A stretch of DNA of 64,000 nt from Iris pallida (taxonomy: Eukaryota > Streptophyta > Magnoliopsida > Asparagales > Iridaceae), in contig JANAVB010010791.1 in the NCBI GenBank assembly GCA_029216955.1, positions 1,506,982 through 1,570,981 of the forward strand, written 5' to 3'. The notes beneath the pieces were generated by a model that saw only the letters and a list, made by a program, of their open reading frames with translations, ran no database searches and was not told the origin of the DNA. The position numbers and the translations under genes were made by a program. Positions 32,489-43,449 of this stretch are shown here, in pieces. The stretch's first letter is position 1; each line of letters begins with the position of its first letter.

Positions 32489-33436
32489 GGCAAATGTTAA
32501 AGGCCACCTCTTTTTTACTAAGGGCAACCCATCTACTAAGGGCAACCATACCTTTGTATTTTTTTACTAAGAGCAACCTAAAATTCACAAATTTTCTAAG
32601 GGCCACCAAGAGAACTTTGGAGGAGGTCTGTGCAATTTTTTTATCAATTTCAATTGGCCAACAACTGATTCTCAATCAAAATCCATCAAAAAACAAAAAA
32701 GAAGAGTAAAATAAAAATAAAGATCAAACCCAAGTCTGATATTGAAATTCGTCAAAAAAAAAAAAGTGCTCAAAAGGAGTTTGATGGTCGCCTTCCCAGC
32801 AAAGCACTCTTCTTTCTCCGAGCAACCTAAAGTTCGGAAAGATGTTCGGAAAGATCTTCTTTTTCCGAGCAAAGCACTCTTCTTTCCCAGCAAAGCACTC
32901 TTCTCTCTCTCTCCCTCCGCTGATGTTCGGAAAGATCGAAGGAGACGCGATGATATCAAAGGAGTTTGATGGTCGCCTTCCCAACCACTCTCTCTCTCTC
33001 TCTTTACTCAGTTGGTACTGGGTTTCGGGATAGGTACAAATATGATTGATATTGTCACCCGGGGTGCTCTAGCCGGTGGAAGAATGGCAGTCTCAGGGTC
33101 CGCCCGAGCCGCAGCCCCCCTAGCTCCCCTCCCTCACCGTGGATAGTTCGTGGGGAAGGCGGACTGCAGGCCTTGCCTGCAGTCCTTCTTCATTTTGGAC
33201 TGCAGGCAAGTCCTGCAGTCACTGTAGATTAAAAAAAAAAAAAAAAATTGTCAATCGAGGACTGCAGGCCTTGCCTGTAGTCCTGTCTTCACTTTGGACT
33301 GCAGGCAAGCCCTGCAGTCCTCGATTGACAGGAGCAGGGGTGGCCCTTAGTGTTTTCAAAATGGCAAACTTGTAATTTTTTTTAAATTTTAAGTTGGTGG
33401 CCCTTAGTAAAAAGAGGGTGGCCTTTAACATTTGCC
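32489..33436. mobile_element. Mutator-like terminal-inverted-repeat element, 948 bp
   Basis: The ends are inverted repeats of about 45 bp starting GGCAAATGTTAAAGGCCACC. They are flanked by the 8-bp direct repeat TTTTTTTC (32481-32488 and 33437-33444). The word ACTAAGGGCAACC is repeated in tandem inside the left end. The core has two copies of GGAGTTTGATGGTCGCCTTCCC (32775 and 32959) and a set of AGCAAAGCACTCTTCTTTC repeats. At 33160-33330 lie two hairpins built on GGACTGCAGGC-TTGCCTGCAGTCC. Target size suggests Mutator or hAT; the long terminal repeats favour Mutator-like. No transposase is present. Confidence 0.7.
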
Positions 33437-33480
33437 TTTTTTTCCTGTGCCCTAGCCCGCCGTCCTGACGGCAGCTGGCG

Positions 33481-33856
33481 ATGGCATCATCCCTCCTCTC
33501 TGCTCCCCCTCCCATCCCCCTCCTCCCTCTCTCATCTTTCCAATTCTCACCCCATCGTCCAACCCCTTCAGTTGCCCCTCCTACTCCTCTCCCTCCCCCT
33601 TCAGCTCCTCTTCATAGTGGCCGAAGGTTAGCTCTGGTTCTTTGTCCGCTCCCCCGGCTCCAGCTAAAACCCCCGTCCCCATCTCCCTTTAATTGCCTTC
33701 AACCACTCCCATCTTTGTCTGCTTCCTCGGCTCCAGCGATAACCCCCGTCCCCCTCTCTTTGTCTTCCTCCACCACTTCTTTCTTCTTTTCCGTCGCAGA
33801 GGTCCTTTATCGTGACGGTTGCTGGCGGTTCGGGTGAACCCTGCCCGATTATCGTT

Positions 33857-33895
<39 letters not shown>

Positions 33896-34926
33896 ATTCT
33901 CATGGTGGTGCGCCGATTATTGCTTTCGACAAACACGACGAAGCTCTCTTGGTGGTCTCCTTCAAATTTGCATTGTTTGGAAAGTTCTCTCAGGCCGAAC
34001 TCCCGATTGCTGCGGTCTGGACCGCTTCCGAGTCGTTCGGCTTCAGTGGTGAGGTACAAGTTGGAGTGATTGACTACAGTTATGTGCTGATTAAGCCTCG
34101 TCTGGAGGCTGACTACCTCTGGCTTCGTTCCAGAGATCTGTGGCACCTTTCTGGTTGCCCATTAAGGATTTTCAGATGGACCCGAAGTTCTTCCCGTTTA
34201 TGGAATCGCCGCTTACGTCTGTATGGATATCACTACATGACCTCCTACCCCACTTATTAGTCAAGTCGGTTCTCTTAAACATATCTGAATGCATCGGTAC
34301 CCCGCTGGCCATTTACTGTACTTCCTCAACGATCTCACGTCCAAACAGAGCTAGAATATTCAAGAAAGTAGACATAAGTAAGGACTTGGTCGATAGAATC
34401 TGGATAGCTCTCCTCAATAATAGAAGCTATTGGCATCCGATGATCTATGAGAATATCCCCTAATACTGTGCATCTTATCGTCACCGGGGTCACTAACAGA
34501 TAAGTGCAGAACGAACATGACAGCAAAAAATGGGTGATTGCCTCCCCCACTAATTCAATGACCGAGGTGGGGGTCACATGGATAGGCTTAGAGGCTTCTG
34601 CAGATACGGTGGCAGGGTTGAAAATGGCTTCAGGATTGAGGAAGAAGAACATCATCAATGGAGAAGTGGCTTTAGGCGGCATGAAGGAAACAAGGCCCAT
34701 AATGCGGGGCATGGATGAGCCAAGTGTTACCAGTTTAGGGGAGAGCAGTGGAGGCAAGGGGTACACGGTTCTTGTAGGGGTCAGAGAAGTAGCTCATGAA
34801 ATGTACAAGACTAGGGTGGTAGGGGAAGCTCAGGCTTGCACTATAGAGACTGGTGGTGCAATGGGTGGGAGGGTTTGCTCTACTACACTTCAGCCTCCCA
34901 TGGGTATCGTGGCTGCACTTCCTTAA
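33481..34926 (+). pseudogene. LINE 2 ORF1 (DUF4283-type nucleic-acid-binding protein)
   Basis: After a Pro/Ser-rich leader ORF (33481-33837), the DUF4283 domain appears in two frames. 33949-34150 has ALFGKFSQAELP and KPRLEADYLWLRSRDLWHL. 34140-34463 has MDPKFFPFMESPLTSVWISL, IGTPLAIY and SRPNRARIFKKVDI. The last part, 34504-34926, is the divergent tail. One frameshift near 34150 and a stop after 34463, where a zinc knuckle would normally sit, break it. In L1-type LINEs this protein binds element RNA. Confidence 0.75.
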
Positions 34927-36034
34927 GATCAGTAGGAAGCGGTCGGGTTCAGGGTTAAGGTCGTGTTAGCAGAGAAGAAGCAGGGGACATGAGTAGAGAT
35001 TAATGAAGATGATATAGGGAGCTGCACTCTGTCGTGGCTGACCCAAGAACAGGGGCATTGCAGCAATGGGGGGGCTTCGAGCAAGGTGGATGGGTCTTCA
35101 GTTCCTGACGGGTTTGTCCAAGGAAAATAATAGAAGCAGGGGAAGAAGAAGAAGGGTCGCTCTACTGATCAAAGTGATCAGATGACTCTCCGTTCAGCAG
35201 CGAAGGACATGGCACCTATGATCCCCCTCCCCTTCTATTAATGAATAAGTCTATGATATGGAATGTGAGCGACATGGCTAACAAACAATCGTTTGATAGA
35301 GTGAAGATGCTTTGTAAGATACACAAGATATCGGTGTTGGCCATTATTGAACACGAACTCCCCTTAGCGAAACTTCTATCGACTCGCCTTAAGTTGCGTT
35401 TTGAGAAGGGTTAGCGGGAAGGAAAGATGTGTGGGTTATGGCCATATATGGGGTGAGGAGGAAGTTAGAGATGACCACTCTCAGGTCCTTTCATTATGGT
35501 GGAAGACCCAGGAATGGAGAGATGCTACCTTGTTATTGTGCACGGAGGCCATACAGTGCAGGTTAGGAGAGAGCTATGGGAGGAACTTCTTTAGGTTCGT
35601 GTTGGTCAGCTAAGGGTTTGAACCCCCAAATTTTGTGAATTTTTTATTATTTTGACTTAAATTGAATTTTACTATTTTTTCATTTATGAAATATAAATTT
35701 ATTTGTTTATTGTTTTTATTTTTGTATAATATTAATGATAGATTTTCCTAAACGAATATATAAAATCCCTTTTAATAAATATTTATGAAATATATGATTA
35801 TATATATTATTAGTGTTATGAATTTTTTTCCAAATATTTTATGATAAAATAATAAAATATTTACTATATGATTATTACTGAACATTCTTTGTATATAATA
35901 AATAGTTAAAATGTTTTTTTTCTAAATATTTTAGAATTTTATTTTGAATAATAGAATTATTAGGATTAATAATAGTATAAAATGCAGTAAATAAAATAGG
36001 AATACATTTGTATACAAATTCAAATAGTTTTATT

Positions 36035-36040
<6 letters not shown>

Positions 36041-36112
<72 letters not shown>

Positions 36113-36115
36113 TTT

Positions 36116-36182
<67 letters not shown>
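36041..36182. repeat. (TA)n microsatellite, two arms around a T-run
   Basis: Two TA tracts of about 60 bp each flank TTTTTTTTTTACTA. Each is self-complementary. The ORFs in it (Ile-Tyr repeats) are artefacts. A purine-rich AAAAGG tract follows to 36306. Confidence 0.9.
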
Positions 36183-36184
<2 letters not shown>

Positions 36185-36314
36185 TAGTAGTAGTGAAATA
36201 ACTATATAAGTTGTAAAAAAAAAGGAAAAAAAAAAGAAAAAAAAAAGGAAAAGAAAAAGAGAAAGAAAAGGAAAAAGGAAAAGGACAAAAGAAAGAAAAA
36301 AAAAAGTAAATAGC

Positions 36315-36338
36315 GGCACTGTTCATGTGAACAGTGCC
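36315..36338. promoter_or_regulatory. 24-bp inverted repeat in LTR F
   Basis: Eleven-base perfect arms GGCACTGTTCA and TGAACAGTGCC are separated by TG. It lies about 230 bp before the TATA-like box, where U3 control sites would be. Function is unknown; a cis-element bound by a dimer is one possibility. Confidence 0.5.
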
Positions 36339-38609
36339 AACGTTGAGCACCCCCCCCCCCCCCCCCCCCCCCCCCCGCCCCCGGCTGAAACACAGTAAGG
36401 AAAGAAGAGAAAAAAAAGAAAATTTGGAGAACCAAATCTCCTTCAAATCAAAACCAAATCTTCTCTTATGCAATCCTATATTGATTCTCTTCCAGATTAA
36501 ATCAAACCCATCCGAAATCGAAGTTTAAATCGATGAAAATTTGGAATTTAAACCCCACGTATATAAACCCACCCACCCGATGGAATTTATTAGAAAACCC
36601 TAAAATTTTTCTTCTGTGAGCTTCGTGCGTCGACCTCGAGCCTCCCCCTAGTTGCTGCACATGCCCCCACCATCCTGTTCGCTGTCGACGCTCGCCGGAG
36701 CTCAGCCGCGACCCCAGGCCGACAGCAAAACAAGGAAACCTTGTTTTAAAACACTTCGAGGTACCTCTGTTCGCACCCACCTTTCTCTTTCAACACTCAG
36801 TTGTTTTAACTTCTGTTAAACCCCACGTAGAGCCTACATGACCATCTTCGAATCATAGCAATTAGATTTGGGAAATAAATAACCGAGATGTTCGAGAAAT
36901 CGACCCGAAATAGACGAAAAACTGTCTCAAACGAGACAGAAATTCGATCCCAATGACCCCATTTGGAAGCCGATTTTATACCAATCCAAGGCAGATTTTC
37001 AAAATCTATTTGAAGAGTTTTATAGACTACATAACCAGGATTTAAACCCTACTATTACTTTTATTTCTAATTATTTAGGCAGTAAGAAAAGTTGATTCAC
37101 AAATCGAGAAAAACCTTGTAAAAACAGTTTTAAAAATCATAAAATTAACCGATACGCCGTGTGTCCCGTCAAACCGGACGATATGGTCGCGTACTATGCG
37201 CATCGAAAGGTGCATATGGATGGTGCCGATGTGTGGGAATTGACGGGGCTCGATTTTGTTGCGTGTGCGCGACGAAATCAGTGCGTATCTGTCAAGATAC
37301 CCCCGTATCGACGCTTTGCAAACTTGGCCATAACTTTGTGGACATTCGTCAAATCGAACGAAACTTCCGCCAATAGGTCCGAATCAAAATTCTGGTCCTA
37401 CATGCCAAGTTTGGTCCGATTCTGAGAAGGTTGTTCGGAACGCCAAAATTGGCGGACCCGCGACCCGATCCGACGGGCGATTTTGTGCACGACTCATCGG
37501 AATCCAAAATTGGACATACCGTTGGGTTCGTCTCCTCAAACCAAATTCGTAGACATGTAGTTTGACGACTTTAGAGACCATAGGTTCTGACACGTATTTT
37601 GATGCAAAGCGAGTCCAACGGCAGACATCGTTTTGACCCAAAATTACGATTTTGCCCATATTCTGGAATTTGACTTTCGGACAGGCGTTTCCTAGGTATA
37701 TCTTTTATACCGAAAATGTTTTTGGTGTTTGTTTCAGCATCCGGGAACGTTTGCGGAGGTTCTACTCTTGTAGCTTCTTCTCACTTGTCGGATTCATCTA
37801 CTAGACGTCGTCAAAACACCTTCCAACCACCAGGCAAGTATACCTTGCTATGATTTCTGATTATGTATATTTATTTCAGTATGTTTACTTATTTATTTTC
37901 TATTCATTTGTTTAAACTGTGCGTCTAACTCCCACTTGGGTGCAAGCGACTATATTAGTCATCTTTTCATTTCTTTTTCTTTATGCATATCGACCTAGAG
38001 TTAAGAGACGACCTCATGTGTATGAAGTATTCTATGCTTCATTGGCCCTGACACTTGTGTATCATGAGTCACAAGTCTCATATAGATCTCGAACGTATGT
38101 ATCGACTGGCCATCGGTGCACACATGCCGTACGATAGGCAATAACTGCTAAATAGTTATGGTTGTCTAGAAGACTTAGCAGTTATTAGGAATGTCGTGAT
38201 GTGGATACAGCACGTATAGTGAATGGGATGGGAGGAGACAGCTATTAGGCGTAGGGGCTTTCATTCGTTTACTTTCCTATAGATGCCCTTAGTGACTCAG
38301 TCGAGTGCTAATGGACCGTGCATTTATTTTTCTCTAGCTGCCGTTAGTGACTCACCCGAGAGCTAGTGTGCCATGCACTTATTTAATTTTCTCTAGATGC
38401 CACTAGTGTCTCGTTTGAAATGCTAACACGCCGTATTTCTAGCTTCGGAAGGCCCCTGTGTGGAACGTTGTCTTCAAATTACATTTTCACACAGATGGTT
38501 AGGTAGCCCAGTTGTTGTTTATATTTCAGTTATTGTAGCATATTTTTCTGTATATTGTTATGTCCCTCTGAGGACCTGGTGATCTCTCCAGGATTAGACG
38601 AGCAGGACT

Positions 38610-39315
38610 ATCCCGAGGAGTACGGTGCAGCATTGGATCCATCATACATCGGTGACGAGGCATCTCCTGCTCATACTTAGTTTTTATTCTTTATTATCCG
38701 AGACCTTGTATTGGACATCTTTTATCATCTTTCTTGCTGTTTGAGGAGGTTGGACTCCATTTAGTTGAGACTATTTTTCCATAGCTGTTTAGAGTAGGAA
38801 TGTCCACCCGGCTATATTTTGACATCATCATTTATCTTACTTAGTGGACTTTATTATATTCTCTGTGTTGAGATGTGGGTGAGATTTATTTAAATTATTG
38901 TGGCTTATCATGTATCATTATTACAACTTATGTACCAATATGGGGATTACCATATATTGGTGATCCCGAGGAGTACGGTGCAGCATTGGATCCATCTTAT
39001 ATCGGTGACGAGGCATCTCCTGCTCATACTTAGTTTTTATTCTTTATTATCTGAGACCATGTATTGGACATCTTTTATCATCTTTCTTGCTGTTTGAGGA
39101 GGTTGGACTCCATTTAGTTGAGACTATTTTTCCATAGCTGTTTGGAGTAGGAATGTCCACCCGGCTATATTTTGACATCATCATTTATCTTATTTAGTGG
39201 ACTTTATTATATTCTCTGTATTGAGCTGTGGGTGAGATTTAGTTAAATTATTGTGGCTTATCATGTATCATTATTACAGCTTATGTACCAATACGGGGAT
39301 TACCATATATTGGTG
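38610..39315 (+). repeat. 353-bp tandem direct duplication at the end of F
   Basis: 38610-38962 and 38963-39315 are near-identical (about ten differences by eye). The unit begins ATCCCGAGGAGTACGG and ends CCATATATTGGTG. The second copy ends exactly where LINE 2 resumes. Confidence 0.9.
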
Positions 39316-40183
39316 TATTCTTTGTATAAGTACATCTGGCTGTGCGGGGGTAATTTCAATGTGGTGTTGAGAGCAGATGAGAGAGTTGGTGGAAGACCGT
39401 CAAACCCTTTTCCTATGTTCGACTTTGCCTATTTTGTTTTCCAAGATCACCTCGAATAGGTCCAGTTTTCTGGCAGCGAGTTCACTTAGCACAACAAACA
39501 GAAAGGTGATAATAGTCGGAGGTCGCGGTTGGATAGGATTTTTGTAGATGGCATATGGAGTGATTTGGTGTTTAGTACCTCAGTGGAACACCTGAACGAC
39601 ATGGAGTCAGATCACAGGCCCCATGTGGATATCAAATTAGTTAGACCTCCGAGCTGCAAGCAGTCCAGGTTTTTAGACTTCTTGTGCGACCACCTGGGTT
39701 TCTTGGATATGGTTCAGACGGCGTGGAGGGATGAGGGGTTCAGGAACCTGATCGTGCAGGTGGTACAACGCCTGGGCAAGGTTCGTCGGGCTCTTGGACT
39801 ATGGACTTGGAAGATTTTTGGTGACATCTTCCAAGCTGTGCGTATGGCAGAAGATAATGTTTTGAGAGCCGAGTTAGATACAGGGACCGGTGAATGTCCA
39901 GAGAAGAGGGAAGCCTTAAATGCGGCAAAATATGTCCTCAAACAGCGCATCACAACGGAAGAGGGATTCTGGAGACAAAAGGCGAGGGTTCAATGGGACC
40001 TGGAGGGAGACAAGAACTCCAGGTTCTTTCATGCTTACGTGAAGAGCAGAAGGAAGAAGCTGGCATATACCGTATCATAGACGAGGAGGAACGCTCACTT
40101 AGGAAGCATAAGGAGATTCAGGCGATGGTGATTGACTATTTCAGTAACATTCTAGAGAGGGGAGTTTACAGAGATGACGCCTT

Positions 40184-41620
40184 TGTTAGACCAATGATTA
40201 TATCATATTTTTGAATATGGCTAATCAATTAAGTTTAACTAATGATGTCACTAATATTCATGTAATCACTATCATGTTTCTACTTAAACTTAGCATTGTC
40301 CTATAAACTTAGCATTGTCCAAAATGGTCTATATCATATTGCTATGCTTGTATCATACTGCATCATATTATTTTGTTCGTCTAACATGTACTTGCAGACA
40401 AGCAGTAGGCATGATCAAACCAGGACATATGCAATGAAGAATTATTGATGGGCCAAAGACGGCATAATACAAGAAGATTTCTCTGAACCGCCTAACGACC
40501 TATCCGGGGCCTCGTATCGGGGGTTCCGCTGCCCGGTCAGCGGACGGGGGTTCAGGGGGCAGTGCTCCCCCCCCCCCCCCCGTGGGGGTTCGGGAGCGAA
40601 GCCTCCGAAAGGTATTCAGATTTCTAGATCTGTTTATCTTTGGACGATTACCGTCAACAAAAAATGCATCTTCAATGTCAGGAAAAAGACGTCATCAAAA
40701 GGGCTATTGGTTTTCATATTTATTCTGTATTTTTTCTTTTATTGAGTATAGAAAAAATGTGAGATTGATCGGATCGGTACTGGCTTAGGTTTTTCTCAGT
40801 CCACAAATAAAAATAAGCCTACCTACTTATCCCAAAAATCCACAATTCCAAAAAGCCCAAAACCTATACAAATTTGGTCCATTCCTTATTGTTCTGACCC
40901 AGCAGAACTCTGACAGAACTCTGACCGAGTTCGGTCCGAGTTCGGCCCGAGTTCGGTCTGGATTATTTGAATTTTAGTTCCCACCAAATCTACATCGAAC
41001 ATTCGTATGCAAAATCCTAGCATCCGAACTCTGCCCGAGTTCGGTTCCCCAAAAACACTATAAATAGAGTTGAGATTACCATTTATTTCAATCATCCAAT
41101 TTCATCTCTTCTCTTCTCTATCTAAAGTGTTCTGAGCTTTTAACTTTCATATCTAAGCCTTTACGACTCTTAGCCAAGCCAGTACAGTTTCTGTTTAATC
41201 TAGAGTTTGGTGTTGAAGACTTGTAACAGAGGCTGTATTCAGAAAATGTTCCAGTTTTTTAATTGCCTTTTGGAGTCGGTCGTGCGCTCGTCACCATGCA
41301 TGGTATTGTGAAGTCGGTCGTGCACTTGTCACCAAGCACGGTGTTGTAAGAGTTGCAAGCGCTCAGTTAAAGCTTGTGCCATAGTGGATTAATAGCGAGC
41401 AAGAGTACTCGCGACTGGACTAGTCTTCTCAGAGGAAAACCAGTATACATCGTGGTGTTCACTGAGTTTGAATTCTTGACTCTTACTTTACCATATTTTA
41501 TTTACCGTCTTTTATCTGCCATAATATATAACTGCTTAATATTTTTAATTGGTGATTATTTTCTGTTGCATACGCACACACTCTATTAACCCCCCTCTAG
41601 AGGTGCTCAACGGTCCTACA
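40184..41620 (+). repeat. Element D 5' LTR
   Basis: 1437 bp. A TATA-like CTATAAATAGAG lies near 41061. Upstream, at 40905-40965 and 41028-41048, the motif GAGTTCGG and its complement CCGAACTC recur about six times. A 15-base C run is at 40567-40581. The final 97 bp match the 3' LTR remnant at 43353. Confidence 0.8.
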
Positions 41621-41622
41621 AT

Positions 41623-41638
41623 TGGTATCAGAGCTAGG
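41623..41638 (+). other. Element D primer-binding site
   Basis: TGGTATCAGAGCTAGG two bases after the LTR end, complementary to the 3' end of initiator tRNA-Met. Two further GGTATCAGAG/GGTATCCGAG copies occur near 41713 and 41779, as if the leader had been locally repeated. Confidence 0.85.
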
Positions 41639-41939
41639 ACTCTATTATCTGACTTAACATCCTTAGAGTAGATCCTTATTATCAATTGTTAACCTCTGAT
41701 TCCAATTGCCTACAATTGGTATCAGAGTAGGTGCTCCTTATAGAGATATTATTGCTCATACCAATTGCTCCTAAAATTGGTATCCGAGCAAGGACTCTAT
41801 TATTTGGCTTAACACCCTTGGAGCGCAGATTCTCATTATCAGAGTGGGTTATACAGGTAAAGCAAGGTAATATTATTATTATTATATAATTGTTGTTACA
41901 TAGATCACTATATCATATATGACAAGTATGTACTTCACA

Positions 41940-43352
41940 ACTGAAGAGCAATCAATAAATAGACTCCCACTATTTGATGGAACCAACTACATATACTGAA
42001 AAACACCGATGAGCTTATACCTGAAGTTTTAGACTTTGACTTATGGTCAATTGTTATCAATGGCTACAAAAAGCCTACTATCACCTCTATTCTCACTTCC
42101 TCTATTATTAACAAGCCTTATTATAGTTACACAGAGGAAGAGAAGAAGTTAGCTAGCCTTGATGCAAAATCAAAGCATGCTTTCTATTGTGCAGTAGACT
42201 TCAATGTATTCAATCTCATTACTACTTGCATAATATCTCATAAAATTTGGAAACTTCTTGAAGCTACTTATGAGTGCAGGTACGAAAGCAGTGCTAGCGA
42301 CTCCAGAGAGGAGGATAGTCTTTGTAATGATGCAAATGTGTGCATGATGGCATCGAGATTTAAGGTTCAACACAACCCTATATATGAAGAAGAGCTTGTA
42401 TGTGACAACTGCAAGAAGATAGGCCGCATCAAAGAAGATTGTAGTACTACTAGAAAGGAGAGTCACTATGACAAACAAAGGAAGGTCGTCATCTCACAAG
42501 TACTCTACCACGAGCATCTGGTGTGAAAGCGAGGCAAGCGAATCTGAAGAAAAAGAGAGACCTCGTCAAGCTACAAATATATGCTGATCAATGGCATTAT
42601 CCAACGAGGTAGAAGACAACTCTATTCTTGAAGAGAGTGAATTTTTTTATAATGAGCTATCTGATGCTTTTAGTGATCTGTTGAAAGAGCACAAGAAAGT
42701 ATTAGATAAGTATAAGCAAGCTAGAAAGGATATCATATCCTATAAGTATGAGAATGAAAAGCTTACTTGCTTATTAAGTGATGCTAGAAATACTTCTACT
42801 TCTGATAATTCTATTGATATTTCCACACTTGAGTTTAGATTGCATGAAGCACTTGATTATATTGAGAAAGCACTCAAGAAAATGCTAAACTTAAGGAGGA
42901 ATTAGAATCAGAAAAGGAGAAGTATTCTATTGCTTTATGTAGAATTGATGCTCTTACTGTTAAATATAATAAGATCTGTGCTAACTCTAAAATGTTAGAG
43001 ATTAGATTGGGAAAGCAGGTAGTACAACCTGTGACTCAGTCTAACACAAGACACGTGACACATCACAAAGTCACACACGACATATCTTTTAAAAAGGAAG
43101 CAAACAAAGCTAAAGCTTCATATAACCATGTATTCTATTACAAGTATTCACGCACATCATATCACACCACTGCACGTTCTCATACTGCTATACGTAGGAC
43201 AAATGTAAATACTTTCTGTCATTATTGCGACATGAATGGACACATTTCTAATCATTGTCAAATCAGAAAGCTAGTTGATATAAACTTGTGCAAATGGGTT
43301 CCCAAAGCTAACAAATGTGGATCCAAGTACTGGATACCAAAGTCTTCGCCTA
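41940..43352 (+). pseudogene. Element D gag remnant
   Basis: Opens with the family block RLPLFDGTNY, followed by a TGA where Trp is usual. UBN2-like text then runs in shifted frames. At 42338-42526 there is a zinc knuckle CDNCKKIGRIKEDC in which the His is Arg. The segment 42591-42905 (ELSDAFSDLLKEHKKVLDKYKQ) is a predicted coiled coil. The segment 42992-43360 has a second, intact knuckle (CHYCDMNGHISNHC) and KWVPKANKCGSKYW. The frame ends at the deletion joint. Several stops make it a pseudogene. Confidence 0.75.
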
Positions 43353-43449
43353 ATATATAACTGCTTAATATTTTTAATTGGTTATTATTTTTCGCTGCAC
43401 ACGCACACACTCTATTCATGCCCCTCTAGAGGTGCTCAACGGTCCTACA
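43353..43449 (+). repeat. Element D 3' LTR remnant at a deletion joint
   Basis: The last 97 bp of the LTR (TAATATATAACTGCTTAATA to GGTCCTACA) are fused directly to gag. The same TAATATATAACTGC word opens the matching place in the 5' LTR at 41522. The fused gag ends in CTAAT, so a few bases of shared sequence may have guided the deletion. Confidence 0.8.

Larger units (their letters stand above)
35600..39315 (+). mobile_element. Long-LTR element F (probable solo LTR) in the LINE 2 endonuclease
   Basis: About 3.7 kb of non-coding DNA splits the endonuclease gene. It resembles LTR A in layout only: an AT-rich start, low-complexity DNA, a TATA-like GTATATAAACCC near 36560, then CCCTAAAATTTTTC and a G/C-richer half. 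It contains GGCACTGTTCA-TG-TGAACAGTGCC, a 27-base C run, and a terminal 353-bp tandem duplication. It starts near TGTTGGTCAGC at 35600. The right border coincides with the end of the duplication. No clean target duplication was found, so the borders may be off by several bases. Confidence 0.55.
35253..40183 (+). pseudogene. LINE 2 ORF2 endonuclease, split by element F
   Basis: The domain starts at about 35253 (MIWNVSDMANKQSFDRVKMLCKIH, matching the usual opening of plant L1 endonucleases). It breaks at 35600 after GRNFFRFVLVS and resumes at 39316 with WLCGGNFNVVLRADERVGG (normally CGDFNxVL, so Asp is Asn here). It continues with the RLDRIFVDGIWSD and LNDMESDHRPH motifs, the last carrying the catalytic SDH. 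The linker with LEGDKNSRFFHAYVKSRR follows to 40183. Stops and frameshifts are present. The rest of ORF2 is beyond element D. Confidence 0.8.
40184..43449 (+). mobile_element. Element D, SIRE-like copia with a large internal deletion
   Basis: The 5' LTR is 40184-41620 (TGTTAGACC to GGTCCTACA). A primer-binding site follows at 41623 and gag at about 41940-43352. Then only the last 97 bp of the 3' LTR remain (43353-43449). Flanks GCCTT (40179-40183) and GTCTT (43450-43454) are a 5-bp duplication with one change; removing the element restores the LINE 2 frame. All of pol and most of the 3' LTR are gone. It is the closest relative of E and of the LTR at 1673-2720. Confidence 0.82.

Noticed and set aside
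36020..36473. Minus-strand ORFs with Ile-Tyr and Phe repeats
   Set aside because: Products of the TA microsatellite and the A/G tract.
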